From Welwitschia mirabilis (lineage: Eukaryota > Gnetophyta > Gnetopsida > Welwitschiales), in the NCBI GenBank assembly GCA_051453625.1, contig JBOZIK010000001.1:279990464-280051023 (forward strand): a stretch of DNA of 60,560 nucleotides, read 5' to 3'. This document shows positions 41,906 through 54,321 of this stretch, piece after piece; within the stretch, counting starts at the first letter, position 1; each line of letters begins with the position of its first letter. Position numbers and translations under genes: made by a program. The notes beneath the pieces are model-generated. The model had not been told where the DNA came from. It searched no databases and was given only the letters and a program-made list of their open reading frames with translations.

Positions 41906-42119
41906 TAAATACAATAATGTTAAATCTTTTTGAGAACTACTTTAACATCATCTTCTTTAATTGGTAATTAAACAGTAGCTAGCTAAGTTAATAAATATTG
42001 GTGTAACACTTTATGTCAATCTCTACACTCATTTCTGAAATACATATTTGGTGTTCAAGATCTATTTTGGCTTTATCACCATTGGCTTACACAAAATATT
42101 TTAGTTTCTCACACATGTA

Positions 42120-43060
42120 TATATTGTAAGCATGCATCACCAAGAACCTTACAATAGGGTTTTTTTGAGACCCATTTGCTATATCTCCCATAGCTTTCTT
42201 CTTTGCTTTCTCTGACGCTGAAGGCCTTCCTAATTTCGTTGACTAGACTGGTTCCTTGTTGCTTTCAGAGTCTTAATCTGAGTCTAAATCATCCATTTCA
42301 TTACTCTTCAAGGTTGAATATCTATTTGGGAATTGTGTTTTTCTTTGAGAATCTTCTTTGGTTTCAGTAGGGAGATAGCCCCTTCCCCTTTTTTATTTGG
42401 CTCGAACTGAGTTTTATTCTCCTCTTCAATTGCGGGTTTAACTATAGTTTGTATTCTTTATTTTTCCATTAACTAACTAGAATCCTTCCCAAGATCTGTC
42501 ACATGCCTAAATTTTCCATAGTTCTGACACTGTATTGTCACATTATGCTAGAAGATATCCTTTTCTCTTGCATTTACTATGGCTTTCTTTAGTTTAGGAC
42601 AAAATTTCTTGGAATGACTTAGGGTAGTAGTGTGTACATGATGAGGGAATATTTTCATATTCGACCTCTACTTTGTCTGTTTTGATGTGTAAAATTTCAA
42701 AAGTTCTTAGGGTCTTAGTGAGTTCAATATCTATCCATGCCTAGCAGCATATCAACACCATTCGTATTCACTGAAAGTTATAGGTTTCACTTTTATAACT
42801 TCTCCAAAATCAGCTACTAAGGCTTTAATGAAATCTTGACTCTCCAAGGCTATGCTAATTTCTCTGATTTTTACCCAAGTAGGAATTTTTTAAAAGATCT
42901 TTTCAAAATATTCTCTTCATCTCCATAAAGCTAGGGGTAATCCCCTTGCTCCAAGAAAATAGGGCCCCTTAATCATTACACTGTTTAAATCCTCTTCAGA
43001 TTCAAGCTTTAATAAGATTAAATCCTTTATGAGTGCATTAACCTGCACTAATTAAATTTC
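42120..43060 (-). pseudogene. LINE ORF1 fragment (DUF4283-like, knuckle), minus strand
   Basis: The minus strand reads LLKLESEEDLNSVMIKGPYF (about 42950-43015), GARGLPLALWR, IPTWVKIREISIALESQDFI (about 42825-42885), GEVIKVKPITF, HSKKFCPKLKKA, then CQNYGKFRHVTDLGKD with a damaged knuckle, and DDLDSD...GRPSASEKAKKKAM (about 42190-42290). The order matches DUF4283-type ORF1 of plant L1-like LINEs. It shares wording with the plus-strand LINE at 53.4 kb (FESEEDLNSIMVRGP). No RT follows. Confidence 0.72.
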
Positions 43061-45914
43061 TGTCTAGTGCAATGTAACCTATTTTGTAATGGCTTTTGTG
43101 CTAAGCCAAGGGCCCACAAACATGAAAGAACCCAATAGATTATATCTAAGTTACTTCTCGATGTTAATGTTTTGGCGCCACCCTTATTTTAAATCTACCA
43201 TTCTCTTAAAAACTTTCATTACAAGAAAGACCATTAAGAAGTACCTAGCGAAAACCCTCAAGAACGAGTTTCACTTTTTCTCCATGAAGTGAAGGCACCA
43301 TCATTGGAAGGACGTAGCTCTTATAAACGAGGCTCCTCTTATGGCACAACCACATGCCTTCTGGCCTTTCTAAACCGTCGTTGTAGCATGCATTAGGGCA
43401 AAATTAGTGTTGCACTNNNNNNNNNNGCACTTACCATAGACATGTTGCCACTACATTACTAGGCTTGCTTTACTGCTCTTTCTTTAATTTTCTTACTAAT
43501 AAGTTGAAACTCTCACAATAGACTTTGTCCAAAGCGTACTCTTGTAGCCCCTTGCCACACACAGGAACCCTTACCTCCACTCTTCTCCCTTTCACCTAAG
43601 CAAGAATTCTAAAGTTTTCCCTTTGGAACTAGTGAGAGTACTTGCATTTTTGTAAGAGATAAAAATCCCACAACAATGTTTTCCATTATTAATAGAAATC
43701 ATTCAGCCATCTATGTTTCTAAATTTCTTTTGAAATTTATTTTGTTTGATGAGTTATATTATTTTTTTAAATTTTCCAAATTAACATATGAGAGCTACAT
43801 TGGAATTTTATGTTCCCTAACATTAATTAACCTTCATTATAATAAGAATTATACCCCTTAGTCTACCACCGTTGCTGAACTTTTTATTTCAAATTACAAA
43901 ATTAAAACCAATCATTCATCTTAAAAAATTGGCACTTATTTTGATGAGTATGAAGAAAAATGAACGAGCAATTTGAACCAATAAGAGTAATAATTTAACT
44001 TAAAGAGTGTAAAAAATCAAAAAGCAAAGAAGTGCGTACAAGTAACTTATTCAAAATTTAAAAAAATCAGATTTAAATTAGATTTTTATTATTCCATCTA
44101 TAAGTAGAACTTTTCATGGAAATTTCTATCAAATCATAATCGCCCATATTTTGTTTAAAAAATTTTATTCAAAAAAATTACCATCCTTTTTCGTATTCTT
44201 GAAGAAATGCATTGAAATCATCATTAATCAAACTAGAATTAAAATTTTTGAACATTTCAATGCATGAAGTTTGAAAAATCTTTTATTTTTTTCAAAGATC
44301 ATGGATATTAAATACTAAGTAAAATCAATGAAACATTTTCCATATGAAATCTGTAACCATTACTAAACTAATTATTTGAAATCTTTACCACATTCCAACA
44401 AGGAAGCTGTCATAACTAAATACAACATGATCTTCCGATTGACTTTGACAAGAAAATGTAATATTGAAAGAACTCATTACAAAAAATTAGGACATTGCAT
44501 TTAGTTTTAAAAATAAAACTAAAATTAGGATTTCCTTTTTTATAACACATTTTAAAGGTGTTAATTATTTGTTAATTATCAAGAAGTTTTTACAACACCT
44601 CAAGTTCTAACTAAATGCTTTCATTATTACACAGAGACATAATTTACTCCATGCCTAATGTTAACTTCATATTTCTTACATCGTTCAATCATAGCAAAAT
44701 AATATTTTTTTTTTGCAAGACATTTCCAACTGTGTATTTGCATAGAAAATGTTTAGAAAGATATTGATAGCATTTTCTTGATGTTCTTTCCTTTCCCGAA
44801 GTTCTTATGTTTGCTTGATAATTTTTAGTAGGAGAGAATGGGGTATTAAAAGAGGGATAAGTCAACAAAAGAATTTTTCTATGATACATCGTCTTTGAAG
44901 TGACTAAAGTATTCCCTTCCGTTATATACACCTAATTTATCTTTATTCTTATCCCATGAATATTCCTTTATACACACTTTAATCTTTTCAAAAAGTGCAC
45001 TTTTTTCGAAAGTCATCTTATAAAGATTCAAAATTACTTTTAAACTTTTCTAAAGAATAAATGAAGTTGATTTTGCATTACTACATTTGAACCAAAGTTG
45101 ATTATTTCATTAAAAAAATATCGTCATTTCTTATATTTATAACTTGCTCATTAGTTAATATATTAACTTTCTTGAAGCTCTTTTGTTTTAGAATGCATTT
45201 CGTTTTTGGTGACATTGAACTTTTTAATGGCATGAAAGGTGAAATTTTCCACATTGATGACATAAATGAATGCTTTCCTAAAACAAACAAGGAACATTTC
45301 AACCATCTATTGAGGAAATTTGAACATAAACAATTTTGCAAAAAGAAACTATTTTATCACAATGCAAGCTTGAAGATTTAGATAATATTTACCCAAAACT
45401 GAATGATAATCCATCCAAAAAAATGATTAAATGGAGAAACTATCTAGGATATGATTTTAGAATCCTAAAGATCAGATCCAAATATGATAGTTATATATAA
45501 TTTGTTTCCATGATTGGATAAATGAAAGTTTAAGTATTATATATTTAACTTCCATTGTTGAATTCAAAAGGGATAAGATCATACTTAATAATGTTATATG
45601 AGAAATAATCACATCCGTCTTTGCTTAGGCATAAGAAAATACAAATATTTCTATAATGTCAAAAATTTCATATCTTAAAATTAAATACCTAGCTTCCTTT
45701 AAAACCCAAGTAACCAATGAAGGCATTTAAAAAAACTTGATATTTTTAATTTTAGGCCTAGTCCAAAGTAATTACAATCGATGTGAATAAGATAAGCTTT
45801 AAACGCCTTATACAAATTGTAGACTTGATTCCTCCAATGTTTTAGATCTTAACTTCAAGAAGTGTATTTAATTATTGGTGATGCCTTTCATTAGAATTTC
45901 ATCATGCAATGTTA
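43061..45914. other. AT-rich intergenic DNA
   Basis: No feature supported. Contains the 10-N gap 43417-43426. A 69-codon open reading at 45172 matches nothing I know. Confidence 0.55.
43417..43426. other. Assembly gap (10 N)
   Basis: GCACT stands on both sides (43412-43416 and 43427-43431), possibly a small unmerged overlap. Confidence 1.
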
Positions 45915-46042
45915 CAAGCTTCCTCCCTGAGAAGAATCAACCTTGCTAGTAGTTGATGGTCTATCATAGATGGATATTCAAGCTTCCTCTCTGAGAAGAA
46001 TCAACCTTGCTAGTAGTTGATGGCCTAGCATAGATGGATATT
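45915..46042. repeat. 64-bp tandem duplication
   Basis: Two adjacent 64-bp units (45915-45978, 45979-46042), both starting CAAGCTTCCTC and ending AGATGGATATT, with three mismatches. Confidence 0.93.
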
Positions 46043-49009
46043 CTTTTAATGTATGTATTGGATCTCCATAGTTGCTTGCTTTGTGAAAATCTCAGTAACA
46101 TCTTGATTGACTTAAGGAAAAATATCTTAATCATAGTGGTTGAAGATGATTATTTATCCATATACAAATACCTAATCTTAATTCTTTATAGCGTTTATGT
46201 TGTCTAATTTTGTTATAGTTTGCTTACCATTTCTTGAAAGCCTCTCTTCTAATATAAGGCTTTGTATTTCTTTATGCTCTAGTTGTTCATTTAGATTTTG
46301 TACAATTAATTTCACATCCTTAAGGATTTCATCTTATAATGTGCATTAAGAGTATAAGATTTATATGGAATTGAAAAACGTCTTTAACATAATTTATACA
46401 GTGTGAATATCAAAATTTTATAGTATTCAAGAAAAGTTTCAATGTATCTTATTTGGATTAAAACATCTAGGACTTGTACATAAGAAGATTTCCACTTATA
46501 TGTTTGAATTTACCAAATTCAATATAAGGATACCTTTCCTTTAGTAATCATTTTTTTTTTTTTGCCCTCCCAACTATTGATATTAGACTTTTCACCTTAG
46601 TCAAGGGGTAACGGGATAGTCATGTTCATGTAGCCTGTTGAAAATGCATAGAAAAAATAGTTTAAGTAGGGGGATGAGGAACATACACAATTAAGAATAT
46701 GATTCTGATTACCTAGACTAAATGTAGAGCTAGGTTGGAGTGGAAGGGAAAAGGCCCATGGATAAACCTAGTAAGGGGGAAAAATATAAGTTGTAAAACC
46801 CGAAAAGAGGGGACTTCCCCTTCTTAAATGAAATGTGTAAGAGGAAAAGTTTGGAGGATTTGACAAGGTAAGAGATTAGTGAGGAGAAAATATCCTTTTG
46901 ACATTTCAAATGGCTAGGGGAATAAATTCCCAAAAAATAAGATCTGGTTATCAAAGTAACGGAATGGCTCTTGAGCCACTTCAAAGATAGTGTGAAACTC
47001 TATTTTCAAGGCTAACTAGTCTGAAATAGGGAAATCAAGACTGACAAGATAATAAATGAGTTAAAAAATGAATAGATACTGTATGATTTAGAAAAAATTA
47101 CTGCCCAGATGTGTCGGGGATGGACAAAGGTGAATTAATAGTGAAGAAATTAATGATTAAAGAATATGGGAGGAACCTTTCAAGTGAGCATATTTGGAAG
47201 AAGTGTCATGAGAAAGTGCACCATTTTAAGATAGCTAATTAATCATGATAAGATGTTGACTAGAGTGGAATTACAAAAGTAAGTGAAAGGATTAAATGAT
47301 CCAACATCTCTTTCACTTATGTCGCTTACCTACAGAGGTGTGGAGGGAGTTATTTCACATTCAAATGCCTTGGAAGGACATTAAATGCATGGTGGGAGGA
47401 GTCATTAGTATCACTCTTGATACAAATGAATCAAGAGGAATTTACAAAGAAATAGTAATATAAAATTTGACATTAAGGACACAGTTATAGTCATTCAAAT
47501 ATAGTTCAAAATTACGTTGGTCACCATCAAAGCTCACCTCCATCATGAGCGTGATAACATGAAAATGTTGTAAAGGCATAAAGCTTGGTAGGATCGAATC
47601 TGATCCTTGGAATGGAATAGACTCTCCACTCTAAAAGGGGATTCGGATGTTCATATAGAAAAAGTTTTTTGGGGATACACTTAAATTTGTAGGAAAGACA
47701 TATGATATCATGAAGGAACTCCTCACTTGGGTACTCAATTTGTAGGTCGAAGCCTAGATTATTCTTCCCTTCTTCAATGGCTACAATGACGTAGGTCTGT
47801 TTTTGGGTAAGAACTTCCTAGATGCACTTAAAGAACACATCAGGAAAGCAAACTAAGTTAAGGAATCATAGATTGCTATGGAATTTGTGGACTATTTTCA
47901 CATGCAATATTATAACCAATTAAATATCTTGATCTAGATTTTAGTTTCTTGTTAGCACTATTTGAGGGAAAGCACATTAATCTACCTATAGTTTTCATAG
48001 ATAAATTTAAAAATGAAGTAGGAACAACATCACTCAGACTTAATTCTACATTTGAAGAGTTCTATTCTTAGTTAAAATTGGGAGGAAGTGTATGATGAGG
48101 GAGCATAGGAAGAATCATAGCAACCTTAGCAATAGGAGAGCTACAATAAGATCTCCAAGAGCCACAACACCCCCATGAGAAATAGCCATAGGAGGAGGTA
48201 CAATAGTAACAAGAGCTATAGGTTAATAAGACGGTAAGAGCAAAAGCAAGTGCTTAATTTGAGAAGTAGCATAGTATAAAAGAGTAGCAAGAGGATAAAG
48301 TTGAACCATTAAAGCAGCCATCACATCAGCATTTGGTGGAAGAGGGGGGAAAGGAAGAAAGGAGACACACACGAGGGGCGCTCTCCAAAGTAGCAAGAAA
48401 GGATCAATGAAAAAAAGAAAATAAAGAGAAGGGAACAAGAGAAGTGTTCAAAATCCCCTAAGAATGATTAAAAAAAAAAAAAAACAAAAAAACTATAACC
48501 CCATAAATCAATATGGGAAAACCCTAAAAAAGGTTCTACACCCAAAGCAATAGCCTCTTGAGAGGAACATGAAATAAACGTTTGTTTTTTTTAAATTACT
48601 CATATTCTGCTGAGATAGACCCACAACTAAATCTTCCTTTGTACACATTTTCATAAGTTCTAAAAGCAATTCCAAGGAGGATACCAATGTCTTACATAGA
48701 TTTAAATATAATATATTTTATTAGTTATGTATAGGAAAGTCTAGAGGTGCATCTTCAAAAAAGAATAAATCAAGAAGAATAAAATGGAAGGGCTCTCATA
48801 GTCAGGGAAGATCCTACTTTCATTTTCAATACTATTCTCCTTCGCAACAATAATAGTAATGCTGGCAGTATTAGTAACAACACCAATAGTAATAGCATTT
48901 CAACTGGTAATAGAAGTGGCGACAATAGTAGTAGTAATAGTGGCAACAATACCAATAGTAGCAGTAGCAAGAGGGGCAACAACAGGAGGAGGGAAGCCCA
49001 TCAAATCAA
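46043..49009. other. Intergenic DNA without assigned gene
   Basis: Holds an AT-rich part, T and A runs (about 46550-46562, 48471-48485) and, at 48840-48985, an AAC/AGT-type trinucleotide-biased stretch that would read as Asn/Ser-rich peptide. 47.3-48.4 kb looks like a decayed repeat but no domain could be named. Confidence 0.45.
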
Positions 49010-49190
49010 ATGTCTTCTTTAAAGTATAAAGATTGGTTAATCATTTTAAGGGTTCTTCCCACAATGCCAACAACTAAAATAAGAAATGCATATAAGAAGG
49101 CTATTATGAAATGGCATCAAGATAAAAATCTAGACAATGAAGAGTATGCTACAAAAATGGCAAGGGGAATGCAAAACACGTGCCCTATTT
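49010..49190 (+). pseudogene. DnaJ-domain remnant with HQD in place of HPD
   Basis: From ATG 49010 the reading YKDWLIILRVLPTMPTTK, IRNAYKKAIMKWHQDKNLDN and EEYATKMARGMQNT matches J-domain helices I-III ([34 protein letters not shown]). The HPD tripeptide that activates Hsp70 is HQD here, so the co-chaperone role would be lost. The frame continues to a gap at 49299 without further domain. A processed or captured fragment is possible. Confidence 0.5.
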
Positions 49191-49298
49191 TTTTGAAGAA
49201 TATTGAGATAGGCACTAGGATTATTAATTTAGTTTTTAGTTTTTATCTTTTGGAAATGTATACTATTTTTCTGCAACAGAAATTTTGTTATACTGATA

Positions 49299-49803
49299 NN
49301 NNNNNNNNNNNNNNNNNNNNNNNNNNNNNNNNNNNNNNNNNNNNNNNNNNNNNNNNNNNNNNNNNNNNNNNNNNNNNNNNNNNNNNNNNNNNNNNNNNNN
49401 NNNNNNNNNNNNNNNNNNNNNNNNNNNNNNNNNNNNNNNNNNNNNNNNNNNNNNNNNNNNNNNNNNNNNNNNNNNNNNNNNNNNNNNNNNNNNNNNNNNN
49501 NNNNNNNNNNNNNNNNNNNNNNNNNNNNNNNNNNNNNNNNNNNNNNNNNNNNNNNNNNNNNNNNNNNNNNNNNNNNNNNNNNNNNNNNNNNNNNNNNNNN
49601 NNNNNNNNNNNNNNNNNNNNNNNNNNNNNNNNNNNNNNNNNNNNNNNNNNNNNNNNNNNNNNNNNNNNNNNNNNNNNNNNNNNNNNNNNNNNNNNNNNNN
49701 NNNNNNNNNNNNNNNNNNNNNNNNNNNNNNNNNNNNNNNNNNNNNNNNNNNNNNNNNNNNNNNNNNNNNNNNNNNNNNNNNNNNNNNNNNNNNNNNNNNN
49801 NNN
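49299..49803. other. Assembly gap (505 N), 30-bp identical flanks
   Basis: 49269-49298 and 49804-49833 are identical. Confidence 1.
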
Positions 49804-49833
49804 TTCTGCAACAGAAATTTTGTTATACTGATA

Positions 49834-52800
49834 GCTAGATGGATCTTACCTTACTAAGACATGTACAACTTTGTTAAGTAATACATGATCCTAACGATTT
49901 TATCATTCATATCTTTTTCCTTCTTTCTTGATTGTGATGGATTTTTTTTCATTAAGGTCTTAACTTACCATTACTATTTTTATCATTAAACCAATATGAG
50001 TTCCTACAACGGATGCATTCATTTTTGGAAACAGAACAATACCTCTTTTATAGTTTTTTGTATTACATTACTATAAGGCAACCACTCATGTATTTAAATA
50101 TTTAAACTTCTCAAGCTTTATTATAGCTTCCTGAATGTGTTCATAAAGCTCCTTTATGAAGAATTTCGTTATTAGTGTTTTACATGTTTTTTAACATATT
50201 AAATTTAGATAAAAGAAAATTAAAAAAGATGGTGCTCTATATTATTCTTCTTAAGAGTATTCCCTTAAGCTTGTAATTTATTCTTGAATCTTTTTTAAGT
50301 GTGTCATTGATGCCCCTTTTGGAAACATGAGATTATGGAATAAATATAATGTTTCTAGTTTTGCATGAAGCATAGTCTTTTTTAAGACAAAATTATTTAA
50401 ACTCTTAACATAGCTAACTAGTTAGTTAAATATTAACATTATAGTAACTTTAATCCAAGTATAACGAGATACATTAAATAATGCAAGCATTTATATGTAT
50501 TCTATTATATACCATAAATTCTTAGAGAATAAATCCAAGTAAAATTACAATATTTCAAAAGATCAATATTTCTTAATTGAATACTTACCTTAGGATATTA
50601 TTAAAGAATTATTTAATATAATAGTTTTTTTCTTTAAATATTTTAAATAATTTTTATGAGTATGTATAATTACATTAATAATTGTCCAATTTTACATCCC
50701 TTTGCTAAGCTTGTGATTTTCAAAATCCACTACAAAGCTTTGCTCTAAGGAAATATTGTTTAAGAAGAATTTGTTTCTATTGTTTTTCTAAGCTTCTTAA
50801 ACTAAAGAATAGACACATGTTTGTGATGAAGTATACCTTGCTTGAAAGGCTTGTTTTAATGATCTCTGGAACCATAAGGTTATTATCCTTAAATGTTAGC
50901 ATCAGTTTCCTTTTTCGTTACTTTATTTTAAACAACATCATATTCATTTTATTTTCATAGAACTAACTTCATTCTTGAAGCTAATGTATCATGGTTGGAG
51001 TGATTTAAATGAAAATCCTTGGGAAAGTAGGTTTTAATATTTTCAATCTAAAAACTTTACTCATGTATTAAATGTACAACTAAATGATAAAACTTTATAT
51101 AAAGAAGTAGGGAATTAAGTAATACATATAGTTAGGATTACATCATAAATGCCTCATAAGTTATTTTCCCTTAATACTAAATTAGTATGTTTCCTCTTAA
51201 TTATGCTTACAATTTCCTATGAGCTCAGTCCTATCTATATAGACTATGGTTGGAATTATAATACCTATTTAGTTTCCTAAAATTTTGGTAATTGTCAAAC
51301 CTCTAAATAGAATAGATAAGTGCACGTTTTGTTTATTTTCTCTATAAATAATTATACTTGGCCTTAACCAGTATCTATGACTTGAGTATGACATTATTGA
51401 TTATTCTACACATCATGTAGATTATATTTTATCATGTCATCAATATTTAATTACAACTCATATGTTCTTATTTCTTTATATCTATATAGGTTCATATACA
51501 TATAATAATAACTTTTTCGCCTATTTTCTTAATGCTTTCTAGTATTTTTTATATATTTTAAATGTCAGGATCTAAATCATTACAATTCTTATAGCTTAGT
51601 TAGTTAATATAAGTAAGTCTATATATTATGTAATTATTTAACTTTTTCATACGAATATCTTATTGCCTTCTTTTACACATCAATATGAAAGTGTTCATTC
51701 TCCTTTGTAACAATTTTAGTTATTGTCATTCACATAATATTAATAATTAGTTAGCTTAGATAAAATACTTCATATATTTTAGCACTCCTCTTCAATTCAG
51801 AGTTTAATTCTTTTTTCAAGTTTTTGTAAATTCTCAGGCATTACTTTATTTCAACATGTGATTTACTTTTAGAATTTGCCAACTAAACTTTTTATATAAT
51901 ATGTATTTATGTTGTCATGACATGTTATTTAGATATATTCAACTACTACATCTCTATCATGACAAATAGTTTTGTCTATAGAAGTAAAGCTTTATCTTTT
52001 CTTTTGTTTTTATCCACTTGAATTTATTTTTTAATTTAAAAAATGATATTACAAGTAAAATATTACATTCTTTAATCTTAGGATAGTATTCTTATTGTTT
52101 TTGCTTTATCCTTATTTTAAATTTTATTTCCAAAGTATATTTATCTAGTTTTTAATGTTTATCATACTCTTCTTGTTTTTTATTTTGTTTTCTTTTGAGA
52201 AAATAAATATAAATCGATAGTGGCTAGAGCATGAGTCAAAAGGAAGTACAAAGGAGTTTTTTTTATAAACACAAGTTTATTGAATACAAAATATGACAAT
52301 AGTATGTCATATTTCTAATTCTTATAATTATCTTACTTTTCTTCAGATACCTAATTCATCTTAAGCTATAATATGTCATTGATAACAAATGACATTAGAT
52401 CCTTGTATGTAGTAGTTCAAATAAAGCTTATGCCAATATACTACTTATCTCATGATATTCATAAATTATTATTTGTGTTTATCACTAATATTAATATGTA
52501 TGTATACATAAGACTTTTTAAATGTGCTTTCTTTTTTCCCCCTTTTTTCTTTTTAGTTTGTTTCGTAGACACTTATATGTTTTCTTTTTACTTCTTAATC
52601 TCTTCCTTTTTTTTTGTATAATTATACTTACAACTTTAAAGGTTTATTTGCCTTTAAATTGGTTTTAAATTTTAATTCCATAAAGGCCTTTATTTGTTTT
52701 ACTAGATATCCTGTAAATTCTTCTAACATTATTTTGCTTCCAATTAATCTTCTATGAAGGCTTAGTTTCTATTAGAATTCCTATGATTTATCCTTTATAG

Positions 52801-53380
52801 AAGTGACATCTCTAATGTTTATAGAGGGGATTTTAATTTTCATTTGGATTTTTATCATAGTAATAAATTAGTTAACTAAATTTTAATGCTTATATTAATT
52901 ATCTTAATGGGAAATACTCATACATTTTTAGTGCAATATTTGGAGGTTAACTTATATTAGGAATGTAAAGTTATAAATTTTTCATTATTTCTTTGTCTAT
53001 TTTTAACCTAAAAGTTATTTTTCTTAGATTAAATATGATCTTGCTTCCTCTATATCATGTCAAGGATTAAGATAAAGAATATGAGATTAATAATCAAATT
53101 GAATAATTGGAAACATAAAACTTTCTATAAAGTAGAATTACTTTTTGTACTTTTTATATGTAAAATGATGTTGTACATGTAAAAGTACATGGATTCTACT
53201 ACGATATTGTTCTAGAAGGGGGAAAGTTTAAAATAAAGACCTCTACCAAGCACTGTATAGATGCAAAGGATGGGCGAAGGTTTACTTAAATCAATCAATT
53301 TATTTCATCAAGATCTCATTTAATCATGAAGATAATCAGAAAGTGGGTTGCACTAAGGTGGACAGGCATCTCAACATTTC
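49834..53380. other. Very AT-rich DNA without recognised feature
   Basis: Short interspersed A and T runs. No coding frame with protein-like composition, and no terminal repeats found. Confidence 0.6.
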
Positions 53381-53736
53381 AAGTCATGGCACTCACAAAG
53401 GGGTTATAATTGTTCAAGTTTGAATCTGAAGAGGACTTAAATAGCATAATGGTAAGGGGACCCTAGTTTTTAACTGCATAAGGCCTTGCCTTGGCTAGAG
53501 GGAAACAAGAGGATAATTTCAAAAAATTATTCAAAATTTCCAATCTAGGCTAGGCTGAGAGGAATGAGTTTAATCCTTTAGAACTAACTATTCATCTAAG
53601 AACTAGTAGTGTAGTTTAGAGACATTATTAGACTAGATCCTTTAACACTCAATAGGATAATATTGGTGGTAGTGAAGTTGTATACCTAGATTAATCTATA
53701 ACTAATGTTCACAACTTTAGAATAGATAAAGTAGAA

Positions 53737-54300
53737 GTGAAGTACAAGAAACCACCTAGTCCATGCAACCACTGCAAAATGATGGAGAACTTTGAAGAGT
53801 ACTACCCTAAGATAAAAGAGCGTGTCTATGAAAAGCGTAGAAGGAAGGGGCATAACATCAAGCTATGTGAAAGCATGATCTATGAGGTTTGTGGAAGGCA
53901 TAGTCATAAAACTAAAGAGTGTAGGTATAGAGATGGCAAGGATGATTTCCAATAGGTTATAAGAATAAGGTGAATAAATATAGTGGTTAAACCAAAAAGT
54001 AAGAGTTAAATAAGGGTCAATAAAGAGAACCAATATCCTCAACATAATGAAATGATGTTCCCTTCATCATCAAGAAATAGCAAAAATAATAAGACTCAAA
54101 ACATCTCCCCCAATAGATTCACAGCTCTAGAAAGTAATGGCATAGATGACTTGGGTTTAGATTTTGAAATTGAAAAAGAAACTAAGGAAGCTAAAAAGGT
54201 TGGGAGAACATCGGGGACTACCAAATACAAAAGAGAAGCATTAGAAATTATTGCAAATGATCTCAAAAACCCTTTTAGAGATGTTAGTGAAGACCTCTAG
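53737..54300 (+). pseudogene. LINE ORF1 C-terminal part
   Basis: Two readable segments (53737-53955 and 54052-54300) separated by stops. The first holds cysteine pairs and the CCHC knuckle C-GRHS-H-KTKE-C that would bind element RNA. The second is Lys/Glu-rich (DDLGLDFEIEKETKEAKK) and resembles the C-terminal part of the minus-strand fragment at 42.2 kb. Confidence 0.65.
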
Positions 54301-54321
54301 AAAATGAATTAAATGATGATT

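Noticed and set aside
45172-45381. 69-codon reading with several Cys and His residues
   Set aside because: No recognisable motif, short, and in AT-rich DNA without splice or promoter support.
47300-48450. Possible Gypsy gag or other repeat protein
   Set aside because: Only isolated Arg/Asn/Ser-rich bits. No knuckle, protease or terminal repeats could be identified.
48770-48982. Leu-rich minus-strand reading
   Set aside because: It is the reverse of an AAC/AGT-biased trinucleotide stretch, hence low complexity.
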